This document shows positions 29,277-35,444 of a stretch of 64,000 nt of DNA, in pieces. Within the stretch, counting starts at the first letter, position 1. Every line of letters begins with the position of its first letter. This DNA comes from Kofleriaceae bacterium. Its GTDB lineage: Bacteria; Myxococcota_A; Polyangia; Haliangiales; Haliangiaceae. The position numbers and the translations under genes were made by a program. The DNA lies in NCBI GenBank assembly GCA_020633495.1, contig JACKDR010000011.1, positions 186,001 to 250,000 on the forward strand, given 5' to 3'. Below the pieces are notes generated by a model. The model ran no database searches. It saw only the letters and a list, made by a program, of their open reading frames with translations, and had not been told where the DNA came from.

Positions 29277-29696
29277 TCAGCCCGACGCGGTCGCCTGGCC
29301 GACCAGCTCGCTGATCTCGAAGAGGTGACCGTCGGGGTCGCGGAAGAACGCGCGGATCTCGTGGCCGTGGTCGACGGGGTCGGTGAGGAACTCGGCGCCC
29401 AGCGCGGTCAGCTCGGCGTGGGTGGCGCGGCAGTCGGCGACCCGGAAGATCGTCGAGCGCGCGGTGACGTCGGGCGCCGCCGGCGCCGCCAGGGTCACGG
29501 TCGGCTTGTCCGCGGTCGGCGCGCCGCCGGTGACCAGCAGCAACCAGGTGCCGTTCCAGTCGAGCACGACGCTGGTGCCGCCGTACTCGCCGTAGAGCGC
29601 GCAGCCGAGGACGTCGAGGTACCAGCGCTTGCTGCGTGCGAGGTCGGCGACGATGATCATGTGGGTGATGGCGGACGCGCGGCTGGCCAGCGACAT
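29277..29696 (-). CDS. glyoxalase/VOC family protein
   Basis: 139 residues, a single VOC unit: HMIIVADLARSKRWYLDVLGCALYGEY at the N-terminus and AFFRDPDGHLFEISELVG at the end, with VLDWNGTWLLLVTGGAP as the central strand. The His near the N-terminus and the Glu of FEISE are the usual metal-ligand positions, so a metal-dependent lyase or dioxygenase is possible. The ATG at 29696 is preceded by GGAGC. It is convergent with recQ (27 nt) and divergent from the 29787 gene (90 nt). Confidence 0.85.
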   Translation of the reverse strand: MSLASRASAITHMIIVADLARSKRWYLDVLGCALYGEYGGTSVVLDWNGTWLLLVTGGAPTADKPTVTLAAPAAPDVTARSTIFRVADCRATHAELTALGAEFLTDPVDHGHEIRAFFRDPDGHLFEISELVGQATASG

Positions 29697-29774
29697 GGTG
29701 CTCCGTTCCGGGCCCGGGACCGGCCCCACTCGCTCGTACCACGGTGGCGCGACCACCGGCGCGTGGTCGCGTGA

Positions 29775-29780
29775 TAGCGT
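29775..29780 (+). promoter_or_regulatory. extended -10-like TGATAGCGT
   Basis: TAGCGT, preceded by TGA (extended -10), ends 6 nt before the ATG at 29787. It is the likely promoter of the protein-RNA transcription unit that ends at the terminator near 30938. Confidence 0.5.
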
Positions 29781-29786
29781 CGCGCC

Positions 29787-30569
29787 ATGGCAGGCAAACC
29801 TCACCTCTACGAGCTGCTCGCGGTCGAGCAGGAGAAGAAGGCCAACGCCGAGCGAGCGCGGGCCCAGACCCTCGAGGGCTTCCGGCAGAACCAGGCCCAC
29901 TTCCAGGGGCTGCGGCGCACGTTCAAGCCGTTCGCCGTCGACGAGGCCAAGGGTGAGGTCGCGGGCGAGCGCCTCGAGGCCGAGACCCAGCTGGCGCGCA
30001 CGGTCGCCGAGGAGCTGGACAAGACCCTGGCGCTCACCGCCGACGCCTTCGACGTCAGCTACCTGATCGACGAGGGCAACACGGTGGCGCGCGCCGACCT
30101 CGTCGTCGGCGGCAAGGTCATCGCCGAGCAGCTGCCGGCGACGTTCCTCCTGCAGCTCGAGAAGCGCCTGCGCGAGGTCCGGCTGCTGTTCAAGGACATC
30201 CCGACGTTCGATCCGGTGCGCAACTGGGTGCCCGACGCCACCGCCGACAAGCCCAACGTACTGCGCGCCGATCCGGTGGTGACGGTCCGCAAGCAGCGGA
30301 CCCGCAAGTACAACGTCATGTACGAGGCGACCAAGGAGCACCCGGCGCAGATCGACATCGTCGAGATCGACGAGCCGGTCGGCGAGATCCGCGCCTACGA
30401 CTGGACCGGGATGATCTCGCCCGGCAAGAAGGCGGCGCTGCTGCTGCGCACCGACGAGCTGATCGAGGCGGTCAAGACCGCGCGCGCCCGCGCCAACTCG
30501 GTCCAGGTCGACCCCGACAAGAAGATCGCCAAGCGCATCTTCGACCACCTGATGGAGCCGCTGGGCTAG
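29787..30569 (+). CDS. uncharacterised 260-aa protein linked to a tRNA-like RNA region
   Basis: 260 residues; I do not recognise a characterised domain. It looks like a family of same-size uncharacterised proteins I recall from Actinobacteria (start LYELLAVEQEKKANAERAR, a middle EELDKTLALTADAFDVSYLIDEGNTVARADLVVGG, then LPATFLLQLEKRLREVRLLFKDIPTFDP, TRKYNVMYEATKEHPAQIDIVEID and a Lys/Arg-rich helical end). It is highly charged, helical, without signal or membrane segments, consistent with RNA or protein binding. The stop is followed directly by the structured RNA region and a terminator, so the two probably share one transcript. The ATG at 29787 is supported by the -10-like box 6 nt upstream. 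Confidence 0.85.
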   Translation: MAGKPHLYELLAVEQEKKANAERARAQTLEGFRQNQAHFQGLRRTFKPFAVDEAKGEVAGERLEAETQLARTVAEELDKTLALTADAFDVSYLIDEGNTVARADLVVGGKVIAEQLPATFLLQLEKRLREVRLLFKDIPTFDPVRNWVPDATADKPNVLRADPVVTVRKQRTRKYNVMYEATKEHPAQIDIVEIDEPVGEIRAYDWTGMISPGKKAALLLRTDELIEAVKTARARANSVQVDPDKKIAKRIFDHLMEPLG

Positions 30570-30698
30570 ACTCGACGCTTGGGTGAAGGCTCAAGCTCAG
30601 GATCCGGTTCAGCCAGGCGCGGTGGCGTGATTCGCCATCGACGCCGTCAGGATCAGGTTCGTGCCCATAGGCTCACCAGGGGTCTGGCGCAGCGAGTC
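30569..30698 (+). ncRNA. predicted multi-hairpin RNA domain upstream of the tRNA-like elements
   Basis: GACTCG (30569-30574) can pair with CGAGTC (30693-30698), enclosing three hairpins: CTTGGG/CTCAAG at 30578-30595, a long stem at 30617-30645 (GGCGCGGTGGCG with CGCCATCGACGCC, one bulged A, loop TGATT), and CCAG/CTGG at 30676-30687. A 14-nt direct repeat with one mismatch (TCAGGATCCGGTTC at 30597, TCAGGATCAGGTTC at 30647) brackets the long stem. No open reading frame fits. The pairing was found by eye, with no covariation evidence. The closing stem starts at the last base of the upstream stop codon. Confidence 0.45.
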
Positions 30699-30708
30699 GT
30701 TCTTATTC

Positions 30709-30793
30709 GGGGTTGGCGCGGAAACAGGGGTTCGAATCCCCTCGGCCTCCTAAGCCGTCGTCCAGGGGCAGGGCACCGCGATCAAACAGCCCC
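30709..30793 (+). ncRNA. circularly permuted tRNA(Glu)-like element
   Basis: A 3' tRNA half precedes a 5' half. 3' half: anticodon-stem strand CGCGG (30717-30721), variable AAAC, T arm AGGGG-TTCGAAT-CCCCT (30726-30742), acceptor strand CGGCCTC (30743-30749). 5' half: acceptor strand ending GCCG (30754-30757), TC, D arm GTCC-AGGGGCA-GGGC (30760-30774), A, anticodon-stem strand CCGCG (30776-30780). CCGCG pairs perfectly with CGCGG; CGGC and GCCG form the inner acceptor with a CTCCTAA link where normal tRNAs have free ends. ACAGGGGTTCGAATCCCCT equals the T-arm region of E. coli tRNA(Glu). Outside the anticodon stem GGGG (30709) and CCCC (30790) can extend the helix. No anticodon is defined. Confidence 0.55.
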
Positions 30794-30852
30794 ACGGTTC
30801 CACGACTCTCCAGGCGCCGCACGAGACCCCGTCGCGGTCGTCCAGTAGCAGG
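30757..30852 (+). repeat. tandem D-arm motif, period 80 nt
   Basis: GTCGTCCAGGGGCAGG (30757-30772) recurs as GTCGTCCAGTAGCAGG (30837-30852), 14 of 16 identical, exactly 80 nt later. Both copies occupy the D-arm position of the two tRNA-like elements, so the second probably arose from the same tRNA(Glu)-type ancestor. Confidence 0.7.
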
Positions 30853-30901
30853 ACCCCGGCCTCCGAAACCGGTGACGCAGGTGCGATTCCTGTCCGCGAC
30901 T
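30831..30901 (+). tRNA. tRNA-like element, CCG (Arg) in the anticodon position, no CCA
   Basis: Normal order: acceptor GTCGCGG (30831-30837) pairs perfectly with CCGCGAC (30894-30900); TC; D arm GTCC-AGTAGCA-GGAC; anticodon stem CCGGC/ACCGG (four pairs, C-A at the loop side) with loop CTCCGAA; variable TGAC; T arm GCAGG-TGCGATT-CCTGT. The loop would give anticodon CCG, reading Arg CGG. Oddities are a tRNA(Glu)-style D arm, G at the T-loop position normally occupied by psi55, the stem mismatch, and TGGG in place of CCA after the acceptor. It is either an unusual tRNA, a decayed tRNA or a tRNA mimic that belongs with the permuted element upstream. Confidence 0.5.
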
Positions 30902-30938
30902 GGGCACGCTCGGATGAGGCCGAGCGTGTCCGACTTTT
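30902..30938 (+). terminator. Rho-independent terminator
   Basis: CACGCTCGG and CCGAGCGTG pair around ATGAGG, extended by GGG/TCC to 12 bp including a G-T pair, followed by GACTTTT. This is the clearest intrinsic terminator in the window and closes the unit that begins at 29787. Confidence 0.8.
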
Positions 30939-30969
30939 CGGCGACGCGCGGGGGCGTCTTCGCGACCGC

Positions 30970-31329
30970 TCAGGTCGCGACCAGGCCGAGGTCGGCGAGC
31001 GACGCGACGCCGGTGCCGGTCGACCAGCGGTCGGTGGTGGTGACGACCACGCGCGGCTCGTCGTCACGCCAGTCGAGGAACAGCCAGGCGAACTCGTGGT
31101 CGGGCGCGCTGGCGGCGCTGACCGCGGCGACCGGGACGACCTCGCCGGCGTCCCAGTCCTCGAGGTAGTCCTCGTAGCCGTCCTGGAGCTCCGCCCACAG
31201 CGCCTCCGGATCGGCGAACCGGAAGCGGAAGGTCGCCGGGACGTGGGCGAACAGCGAGCCGTCGAGGGCGGCCTCGACGGTCTTGCCGAGGTAGGGCGCG
31301 ACGAGCGTGCGGGAGCGCGGGATGGACAT
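30970..31329 (-). CDS. small hypothetical protein
   Basis: 119 residues. FAHVPATFRFRFADPEALWAELQDGYEDYLEDWDAGEVVPVAAV and HEFAWLFLDWRDDEPRVVVTTTDRW give an acidic alpha/beta protein, vaguely like SMI1/KNR4 (SUKH) immunity-type proteins, which use a similar FLDW..DEP strand. The match is too weak to name. No toxin gene adjoins it. The ATG at 31329 has no clear ribosome-binding site. The gene is convergent with the RNA unit, whose terminator lies 32 nt away. Confidence 0.6.
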   Translation of the reverse strand: MSIPRSRTLVAPYLGKTVEAALDGSLFAHVPATFRFRFADPEALWAELQDGYEDYLEDWDAGEVVPVAAVSAASAPDHEFAWLFLDWRDDEPRVVVTTTDRWSTGTGVASLADLGLVAT

Positions 31330-31388
31330 GGCGGGTGGAGCCGGTCGCGCCCGGTTCGTGACCGGGGATCGCCGCGCCGACCGCCGGC

Positions 31389-32066
31389 TCACGGCCGGCG
31401 GCGCGCCGGCGCGCGGCGACGCGGCGGCGACGGCGGCGCGCCCCGCTGGTAGCGGGCGAGGAAGGTGGCGACGGCCGCGGCGACCCGCTGGTCGCGCTCG
31501 CGCGGCGGTGGCGGCTCGGCGATCCGCATCGCGACCTTGAGCTGGATGTGACCGGCGATCGCGGCGAGGAAGTGCTCGCTGGCGAGCTGCAGATCGTCGA
31601 CGTCGAGCTCGCCGCGGTCGCGCCGGTCCTCGAGGAACGCGCGGAACACCGCGTACGAGCGGGCCGGGCCGTGATCCCACAGCGCGCGCGCCAGGTCGGG
31701 GAAGCGGTTGACCTCGCCGAGGCACAGCCGGAGCATGCCGATCGCCGGCGCCGACACCACGGCGTCGAGCGTGGCGCGCCCGATCCGGGTGAGCGCGTCG
31801 CGCAGCGGCAGCGCCGCGAGGGCGTCGGCGGCGAGGCCGCCCTGGGCGCGCTGGGCGCCATCGATGACCTCGGTGATCAGCCCCGCGACCAGGGCCTCCT
31901 TGGTCGGGAAGTACTTGTACAGCGTCGCCTTCGAGCCGCCGACCTCGGCGACGATCATGTCGGTCGACGTGGCGTCGAAGCCGCGCTCGGCGAACAGCCG
32001 GCGCGCCACCGCGAGGTAGCTGCGGCGCCGGTCCTGCTCCCGCTCGGACGGATCACGGGTTGACAC
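31389..32066 (-). CDS. TetR-family transcriptional regulator
   Basis: 225 residues from GTG 32066. The N-terminal TetR HTH is clear: SYLAVARRLFAERGFDATSTDMIVAEVGGSKATLYKYFPTKEALVAGLI. The C-terminal ligand-binding part (DALTRIGRATLDAVVSAPAIGMLRLCLGEVNRFPDLARALW ... FRAFLEDRRDRGELDVDDLQLASEHFLAAIAGHIQLKVAM) resembles the AcrR/TetR_C subgroup. The last 25 residues are Arg/Pro-rich. Upstream, a palindrome at 32082-32102 overlaps the control regions of this gene and the divergent cupin gene, so autorepression together with repression of the cupin gene is likely. TATCCT (32074-32079, minus) lies 7 nt before the GTG. Confidence 0.9.
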   Translation of the reverse strand: MSTRDPSEREQDRRRSYLAVARRLFAERGFDATSTDMIVAEVGGSKATLYKYFPTKEALVAGLITEVIDGAQRAQGGLAADALAALPLRDALTRIGRATLDAVVSAPAIGMLRLCLGEVNRFPDLARALWDHGPARSYAVFRAFLEDRRDRGELDVDDLQLASEHFLAAIAGHIQLKVAMRIAEPPPPRERDQRVAAAVATFLARYQRGAPPSPPRRRAPARRRP

Positions 32067-32073
32067 CCGGCCG

Positions 32074-32079
32074 AGGATA
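32074..32079 (-). promoter_or_regulatory. -10-like TATCCT of the tetR gene
   Basis: TATCCT on the minus strand ends 7 nt before GTG 32066, supporting that start over the longer frame beginning at 32213. The operator palindrome lies just upstream of it. Confidence 0.45.
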
Positions 32080-32081
32080 CG

Positions 32082-32102
32082 TGTACTGAACGGTACAGTA
32101 CA
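32082..32102. promoter_or_regulatory. 21-bp TetR operator-like palindrome
   Basis: TGTACTG and CAGTACA are perfect inverted repeats around the 7-nt centre AACGGTA. On the plus strand the centre and right arm contain TACAGT (32094-32099), a -10-like box for the cupin gene, so repressor binding would block that promoter directly. Confidence 0.7.
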
Positions 32103-32130
32103 GATCACCCACCCGCACCCGGAGGCCCCG

Positions 32131-32616
32131 ATGCCCGATCCCGTCGCCACGCCGTCGTCCCAGCCGTTCGTCACCCGCGCCGCCGAGCAGCCGCGGCACG
32201 GCTTCGGTCCCACCGGCGGGTTCGCGTTCCCGTTCGCGGGGCACGCCGGTCACCCCGAGCTGGTCGTCGAGCGCGGCGGCCGCGGCTCGAGCGCGCCCCT
32301 GCACCGCCACGGCTGGGCGTCGTGGGAGATCGTCCTCGAGGGCCGCGTCCGCTTCGTCGTCGACGGGCAGGAGCACCTGCTCGGCCCCGGCGACGCGATC
32401 TACACGCCGCCGAACGTGCCGCACACCTACGTGATCGAGAGCGAGACCGCGCAGCTGGTCGCGCTCAACGAACCGAGCAGCCGCTTCGAGCAGCTGCAGC
32501 GCGAGGTGGCGCCGATGATGGCGGGGCCGGGCCAGCCCGACTTCGCGGCGATCGGCAAGCGCGCCGCCGAGCTGGGCGTCGAGGTGCTGGGGCCGCCGCT
32601 GACGCCGCGCCTGTGA
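32131..32616 (+). CDS. cupin-domain protein
   Basis: 161 residues. A single cupin barrel with both motifs: motif 1 PLHRHGWASWEIVLEGRVRFVVDG (H-x-H spaced ligand set and Glu) and motif 2 LGPGDAIYTPPNVPHTYV (conserved His). The family binds a metal and includes dioxygenases, isomerases and sensors, so the substrate is not defined. GGAGG lies 6 nt before the ATG. It is divergently paired with the TetR gene across the palindrome, so it is probably its regulated target. Confidence 0.88.
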   Translation: MPDPVATPSSQPFVTRAAEQPRHGFGPTGGFAFPFAGHAGHPELVVERGGRGSSAPLHRHGWASWEIVLEGRVRFVVDGQEHLLGPGDAIYTPPNVPHTYVIESETAQLVALNEPSSRFEQLQREVAPMMAGPGQPDFAAIGKRAAELGVEVLGPPLTPRL

Positions 32617-32663
32617 CCACCGCGGCGGCGCCGTCAGAGGGCTGGGGCAAGGTCGTGCCCTCG

Positions 32664-33461
32664 ATGTCGCAGTGCCTCACGCTCGCTCCCACGGCGGACC
32701 CACGGGTGTTCATCGCCCCCGACGGACGTCGCCTGAGCCCGCCCGACGACTGGGCGTGCCTGCCGCCCGGCGACGCCGGGCTCACCCGTCGCGTCAAGGC
32801 CGCCGGCCCGTCGTGGGCGGTGATCGAGCAGCGCGGCCGCAAGGCGTTCTCGCGCGGGCTGTGGGCGCCGCGCGTCCACATCGAGCAGGCCCGCGCCGCG
32901 CTCGACGCCGAGCGCGCCACCGACGCCTACGCCCGGCGCCGCGCCGCCGACGTCGACCGCCGCGACCGCGCCCAGGCCGCGTACGTCGTGACGTTCGAGC
33001 AGGAGGTCCGCGGCTTCCTGGCGTTCGCGCCGCGCTGGGCGGCGCTCGGCGATCGCGTGGCCCGGCTGGTCGCGGCCCACGCCACGCCGGTGGGCAGCGG
33101 CACGGTGGCCCGCACCAGGCGCATCGCCGTCGACGAGCGCGCCGAGGCCGCGGTGATCGCGTGGATGCGCCACCAGACCACCGGCTACGACGACATGAAG
33201 ATCGAGCGGGTCGCGGGCCGCCGCCGCGAGGTCCGCCGCGAGCTCGCCCAGCTGTCGCGCGCCGTGCTCGACGTCCACCGCCGCGACGTGCCCCACGCGG
33301 CGCCGAGCTGCTCGCTGTGCACGGCGGTGGCCCGGGCCGAGGCGACGCCGGCGCCGACGATCGCGGCGGCCGCGGCGGCCGCCGCGGACCGCGCCGTGGC
33401 CGGCGCGCCGGGCCGCGCGGCGGCGCTCGACGACGACGCCCTCGACGCGTTCGAGCTCTGA
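32664..33461 (+). CDS. DUF2293-domain protein
   Basis: 265 residues. The segment AVIAWMRHQTTGYDDMKIERVAGRRREVRRELAQLSRAVLDVHRR matches DUF2293, a small helical domain of unknown function found in bacteria and fungi. Before it lies an Arg/Ala-rich coiled region (EQARAALDAERATDAYARRRAADVDRRDRAQ) and after it a CSLC pair and an Ala-rich tail. The N-terminus contains APDGRRLSPPDDWACLPPGDAGLTRRVKAAGPSW, typical of the long DUF2293 proteins. It is predicted to be cytoplasmic and basic. A cluster of rare-arm residues could bind nucleic acid. The ATG at 32664 follows a GC-rich spacer without a clear ribosome-binding site. Confidence 0.85.
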   Translation: MSQCLTLAPTADPRVFIAPDGRRLSPPDDWACLPPGDAGLTRRVKAAGPSWAVIEQRGRKAFSRGLWAPRVHIEQARAALDAERATDAYARRRAADVDRRDRAQAAYVVTFEQEVRGFLAFAPRWAALGDRVARLVAAHATPVGSGTVARTRRIAVDERAEAAVIAWMRHQTTGYDDMKIERVAGRRREVRRELAQLSRAVLDVHRRDVPHAAPSCSLCTAVARAEATPAPTIAAAAAAAADRAVAGAPGRAAALDDDALDAFEL

Positions 33462-33490
33462 GCGGGCGCGGGCCCCGGCCGCCCGCCCCC

Positions 33491-34000
33491 CTACTCCGCC
33501 GCGACGGCGATCCGCAGGCTGGGCCCGGTGCGCTCGAGCGTGCCGTCGACGAGCACCTTCGAGTCGACGTCGACGATGCCGGGGTGCGCGGCGATCAGGA
33601 CCAGCTCGCTCTGGATCGAGTCGGCGCCGCGGCGGCCGGGCTCGCGCTGCAGGCGCAGCTCGGCGAGCACGAGGGCGTCGCTGCGCGCCCCGGCGGCGTC
33701 GGTGACGTCGATGTCGTAGGCGAGCCGCGGGTTGACCTGGACCCGGTAGCCGAGGTCGGTCGCGGTCACGGTCGCGGCGTCGGCCTGGTACAGCTCGTCG
33801 ACCGCGAGCTCGGTGTCGACGCCGGGCATCGCCACCGCGTCGCGACCCGCGACCACCTCGACGTCGTCGAAGCTCGCCTCGACGATGGCCGCGTCGCCGA
33901 GCGTCGCCCCGGGGTTGGCGATCACGATGGGGTCGTAGGGGCCGTCATCGAAGCAGGCGGGAACCAGGGCCACGGCGAGGCAGAGCAAGAGCGCGCGCAT
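33491..34000 (-). CDS. putative lipoprotein
   Basis: 169 residues with signal MRALLLCLAVALVPAC (lipobox Cys at residue 16). The mature part is short-stranded and acidic (AAIVEASFDDVEVVAGRDAVAMPG, GYRVQVNPRLAYDIDVTDAAGARSDALVLAELRLQ, SKVLVDGTLERTGPSLRIAV), a beta-sandwich-like domain with no family I can name. The ATG at 34000 opens the signal peptide. No -10-like hexamer is obvious before it. The 235-nt gap upstream holds a 12-bp tandem repeat. Confidence 0.75.
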   Translation of the reverse strand: MRALLLCLAVALVPACFDDGPYDPIVIANPGATLGDAAIVEASFDDVEVVAGRDAVAMPGVDTELAVDELYQADAATVTATDLGYRVQVNPRLAYDIDVTDAAGARSDALVLAELRLQREPGRRGADSIQSELVLIAAHPGIVDVDSKVLVDGTLERTGPSLRIAVAAE

Positions 34001-34120
34001 GGCCGTCAGCCGAGCAAGCGACGGGCCACGACGCGGGGTGCGCCCCGGCGCACGCGCGGTGGCAAGATCGGACGCGTCGGCGGGCGCGGTGGCCACGCCG
34101 ATCACGTCGGCAGGCACGTC

Positions 34121-34190
34121 GTCGGCGCGGTGGTCGGCGCGGTGGTCGGCGCGGTGGTCGGCGCGGTGGTCGGCGCGGCGGTCGGCGCGG
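34121..34190. repeat. 12-bp tandem repeat, about six copies
   Basis: GTCGGCGCGGTG is repeated head to tail at 34121, 34133, 34145, 34157 and 34169 (last copy with one change), followed by a partial copy. It lies in the only gap longer than 200 nt between 33.5 and 39 kb. The frame readings through it (VGAV or TTAP repeats) look non-coding. Confidence 0.9.
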
Positions 34191-34235
34191 GTGTGGACGT
34201 CCCATCACACCCGCGACATCCGTGTCCCGGCGCGG

Positions 34236-35387
34236 TCACCGCCCGACCGCGCGGGCCATGCGCACGACCGCCTCCTCGAGCAGCGCCGCGGTGGTGCCCA
34301 TGTTGAGCCGCGCCCAGCCCCGGCCCTCGACGCCGAACGACGGCCCGGGCGACAGCGCGACCTCGCCGCAGGCCAGGAACGCCGCCGCGGGATCGTCGCC
34401 GAGGCCGAGCGCGCGGGCGTCGAGCCAGGCCAGGTAGCCGGCGGCGGGCGGCGTGTAGCCCACCGCGGGCAGGTGCCGCGCCAGCAGCTCGCCGAGCAGG
34501 CGCCGGTTGCGATCGAGGATGGCCCGGACCTCGGCGCGCCACGGCTCACCGGCGGCGAACGCGGCGCGCGCCGCGACGATCCCGAGGTGCCCGGCGTGGA
34601 ACGGCAGCTCCGGCGACAGCCGCGCCAGCAGCGCGCGCGGCGCGTCGGCGCTGGCGACGATCACCGCGGCCTTGAGCCCGGCCAGGTTCCAGGTCTTCGA
34701 CGCCGAGGTCAGCACCACCGAGCGTCGCGCCGCGGCCGGTGACACCGTCGGGAACGGCACGTGCGCCGCGCCCGGCAGGGTCAGCGGCGCGTGGATCTCG
34801 TCGGCGATGACCAGGACGTCGTGGCGGTCGGCGAGCTCGGCGATCGCGGCCAGCGTCGCGCGCGGGTAGACCACGCCGGTCGGGTTGTGCGGCGAGCACA
34901 GGACGTGGGCCCGGGCGCCGCCGGCGTAGGCGCGCGCGATCGCGTCGAGGTCGGGGGCGAAGCCGGCGGCGCCGTGCGCCATCGGCGCGGTGACCACGCG
35001 CCGCCCCAGCGCCGCGATCGTCCCGGCGAACGGCGGGTACACCGGCGGCTCGATCACGACGCCGTCGCCGGGCGCGGTGCCGACCCGCAGCAGCTCGGCC
35101 AGGCCGGTGACGACGTCGCAGGACACGACGACGTCGCGCGGCGCCACCGTCCAGCCCCAGGTCGCCGCCGTCCACGCCGCGACCGCGTCGCCGAGGCCGC
35201 CCGCGTCGGCGTAGCCGACGTCGTCGGCGTCGAGCGCGGCCTGCAGCGCCGCTCGGATCGGCGCCGCGATCGGGTAGTCCATCTCGGCGATCCACGCCGG
35301 CAGCACGGTCGCCGGGTAGCGCGTCCACTTGGCGCTCTGGCGGCGGCGCAGGTCGGCGAGCGCGATCGCGTCGAACGGGTGCTCCAT
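34236..35387 (-). CDS. MalY/PatB-type PLP aminotransferase (C-S lyase)
   Basis: 383 residues, class I/II aminotransferase fold. The N-terminus SAKWTRYPATVLPAWIAEMDYPIA matches the KWxxY...LPxWxAxMDF opening of the MalY/PatB cystathionine beta-lyase group. CSPHNPTGVVY binds the cofactor loop; DEIHAPLTL holds the PLP-binding Asp; SASKTWNLAGLKAAV carries the Schiff-base Lys. The C-terminus WARLNMGTT contains the carboxylate-binding Arg position. It likely cleaves C-S bonds of cystathionine or cysteine conjugates. The ATG at 35387 has TAGCAT ending 6 nt upstream. It is divergent from the GuaB1 gene, 57 nt apart. Confidence 0.9.
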   Translation of the reverse strand: MEHPFDAIALADLRRRQSAKWTRYPATVLPAWIAEMDYPIAAPIRAALQAALDADDVGYADAGGLGDAVAAWTAATWGWTVAPRDVVVSCDVVTGLAELLRVGTAPGDGVVIEPPVYPPFAGTIAALGRRVVTAPMAHGAAGFAPDLDAIARAYAGGARAHVLCSPHNPTGVVYPRATLAAIAELADRHDVLVIADEIHAPLTLPGAAHVPFPTVSPAAARRSVVLTSASKTWNLAGLKAAVIVASADAPRALLARLSPELPFHAGHLGIVAARAAFAAGEPWRAEVRAILDRNRRLLGELLARHLPAVGYTPPAAGYLAWLDARALGLGDDPAAAFLACGEVALSPGPSFGVEGRGWARLNMGTTAALLEEAVVRMARAVGR

Positions 35388-35393
35388 GCGCGC

Positions 35394-35399
35394 ATGCTA
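35394..35399 (-). promoter_or_regulatory. -10-like TAGCAT
   Basis: TAGCAT on the minus strand ends 6 nt before ATG 35387. A plus-strand counterpart, TAGCGT, lies 33 nt away for the divergent gene. Confidence 0.45.
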
Positions 35400-35432
35400 C
35401 CGCGGCGCCGGGCGATCCCACGCCGGGTCGTG

Positions 35433-35438
35433 TAGCGT
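35433..35438 (+). promoter_or_regulatory. -10-like TAGCGT
   Basis: TAGCGT ends 6 nt before ATG 35445 of the GuaB1-type gene. Confidence 0.45.
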
Positions 35439-35444
35439 CGGGGC

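Noticed and set aside
30554..30750. A compact tmRNA: GGAGCCG near the CDS end, GACTCGACG like the tmRNA 5' domain, and a canonical T arm at 30726.
   Set aside because: It would overlap the coding sequence, the 5' and 3' ends pair only with a bulge, there is no tag ORF and the length is about half of a normal tmRNA. The permuted tRNA reading explains the T arm and the downstream D arm better.
30570..30836. A permuted group I intron producing the tRNA-like circle.
   Set aside because: I could not find convincing P7/R and S core sequences, and only about 50 nt separate the two tRNA-like elements, too few for the 5' half of an intron.
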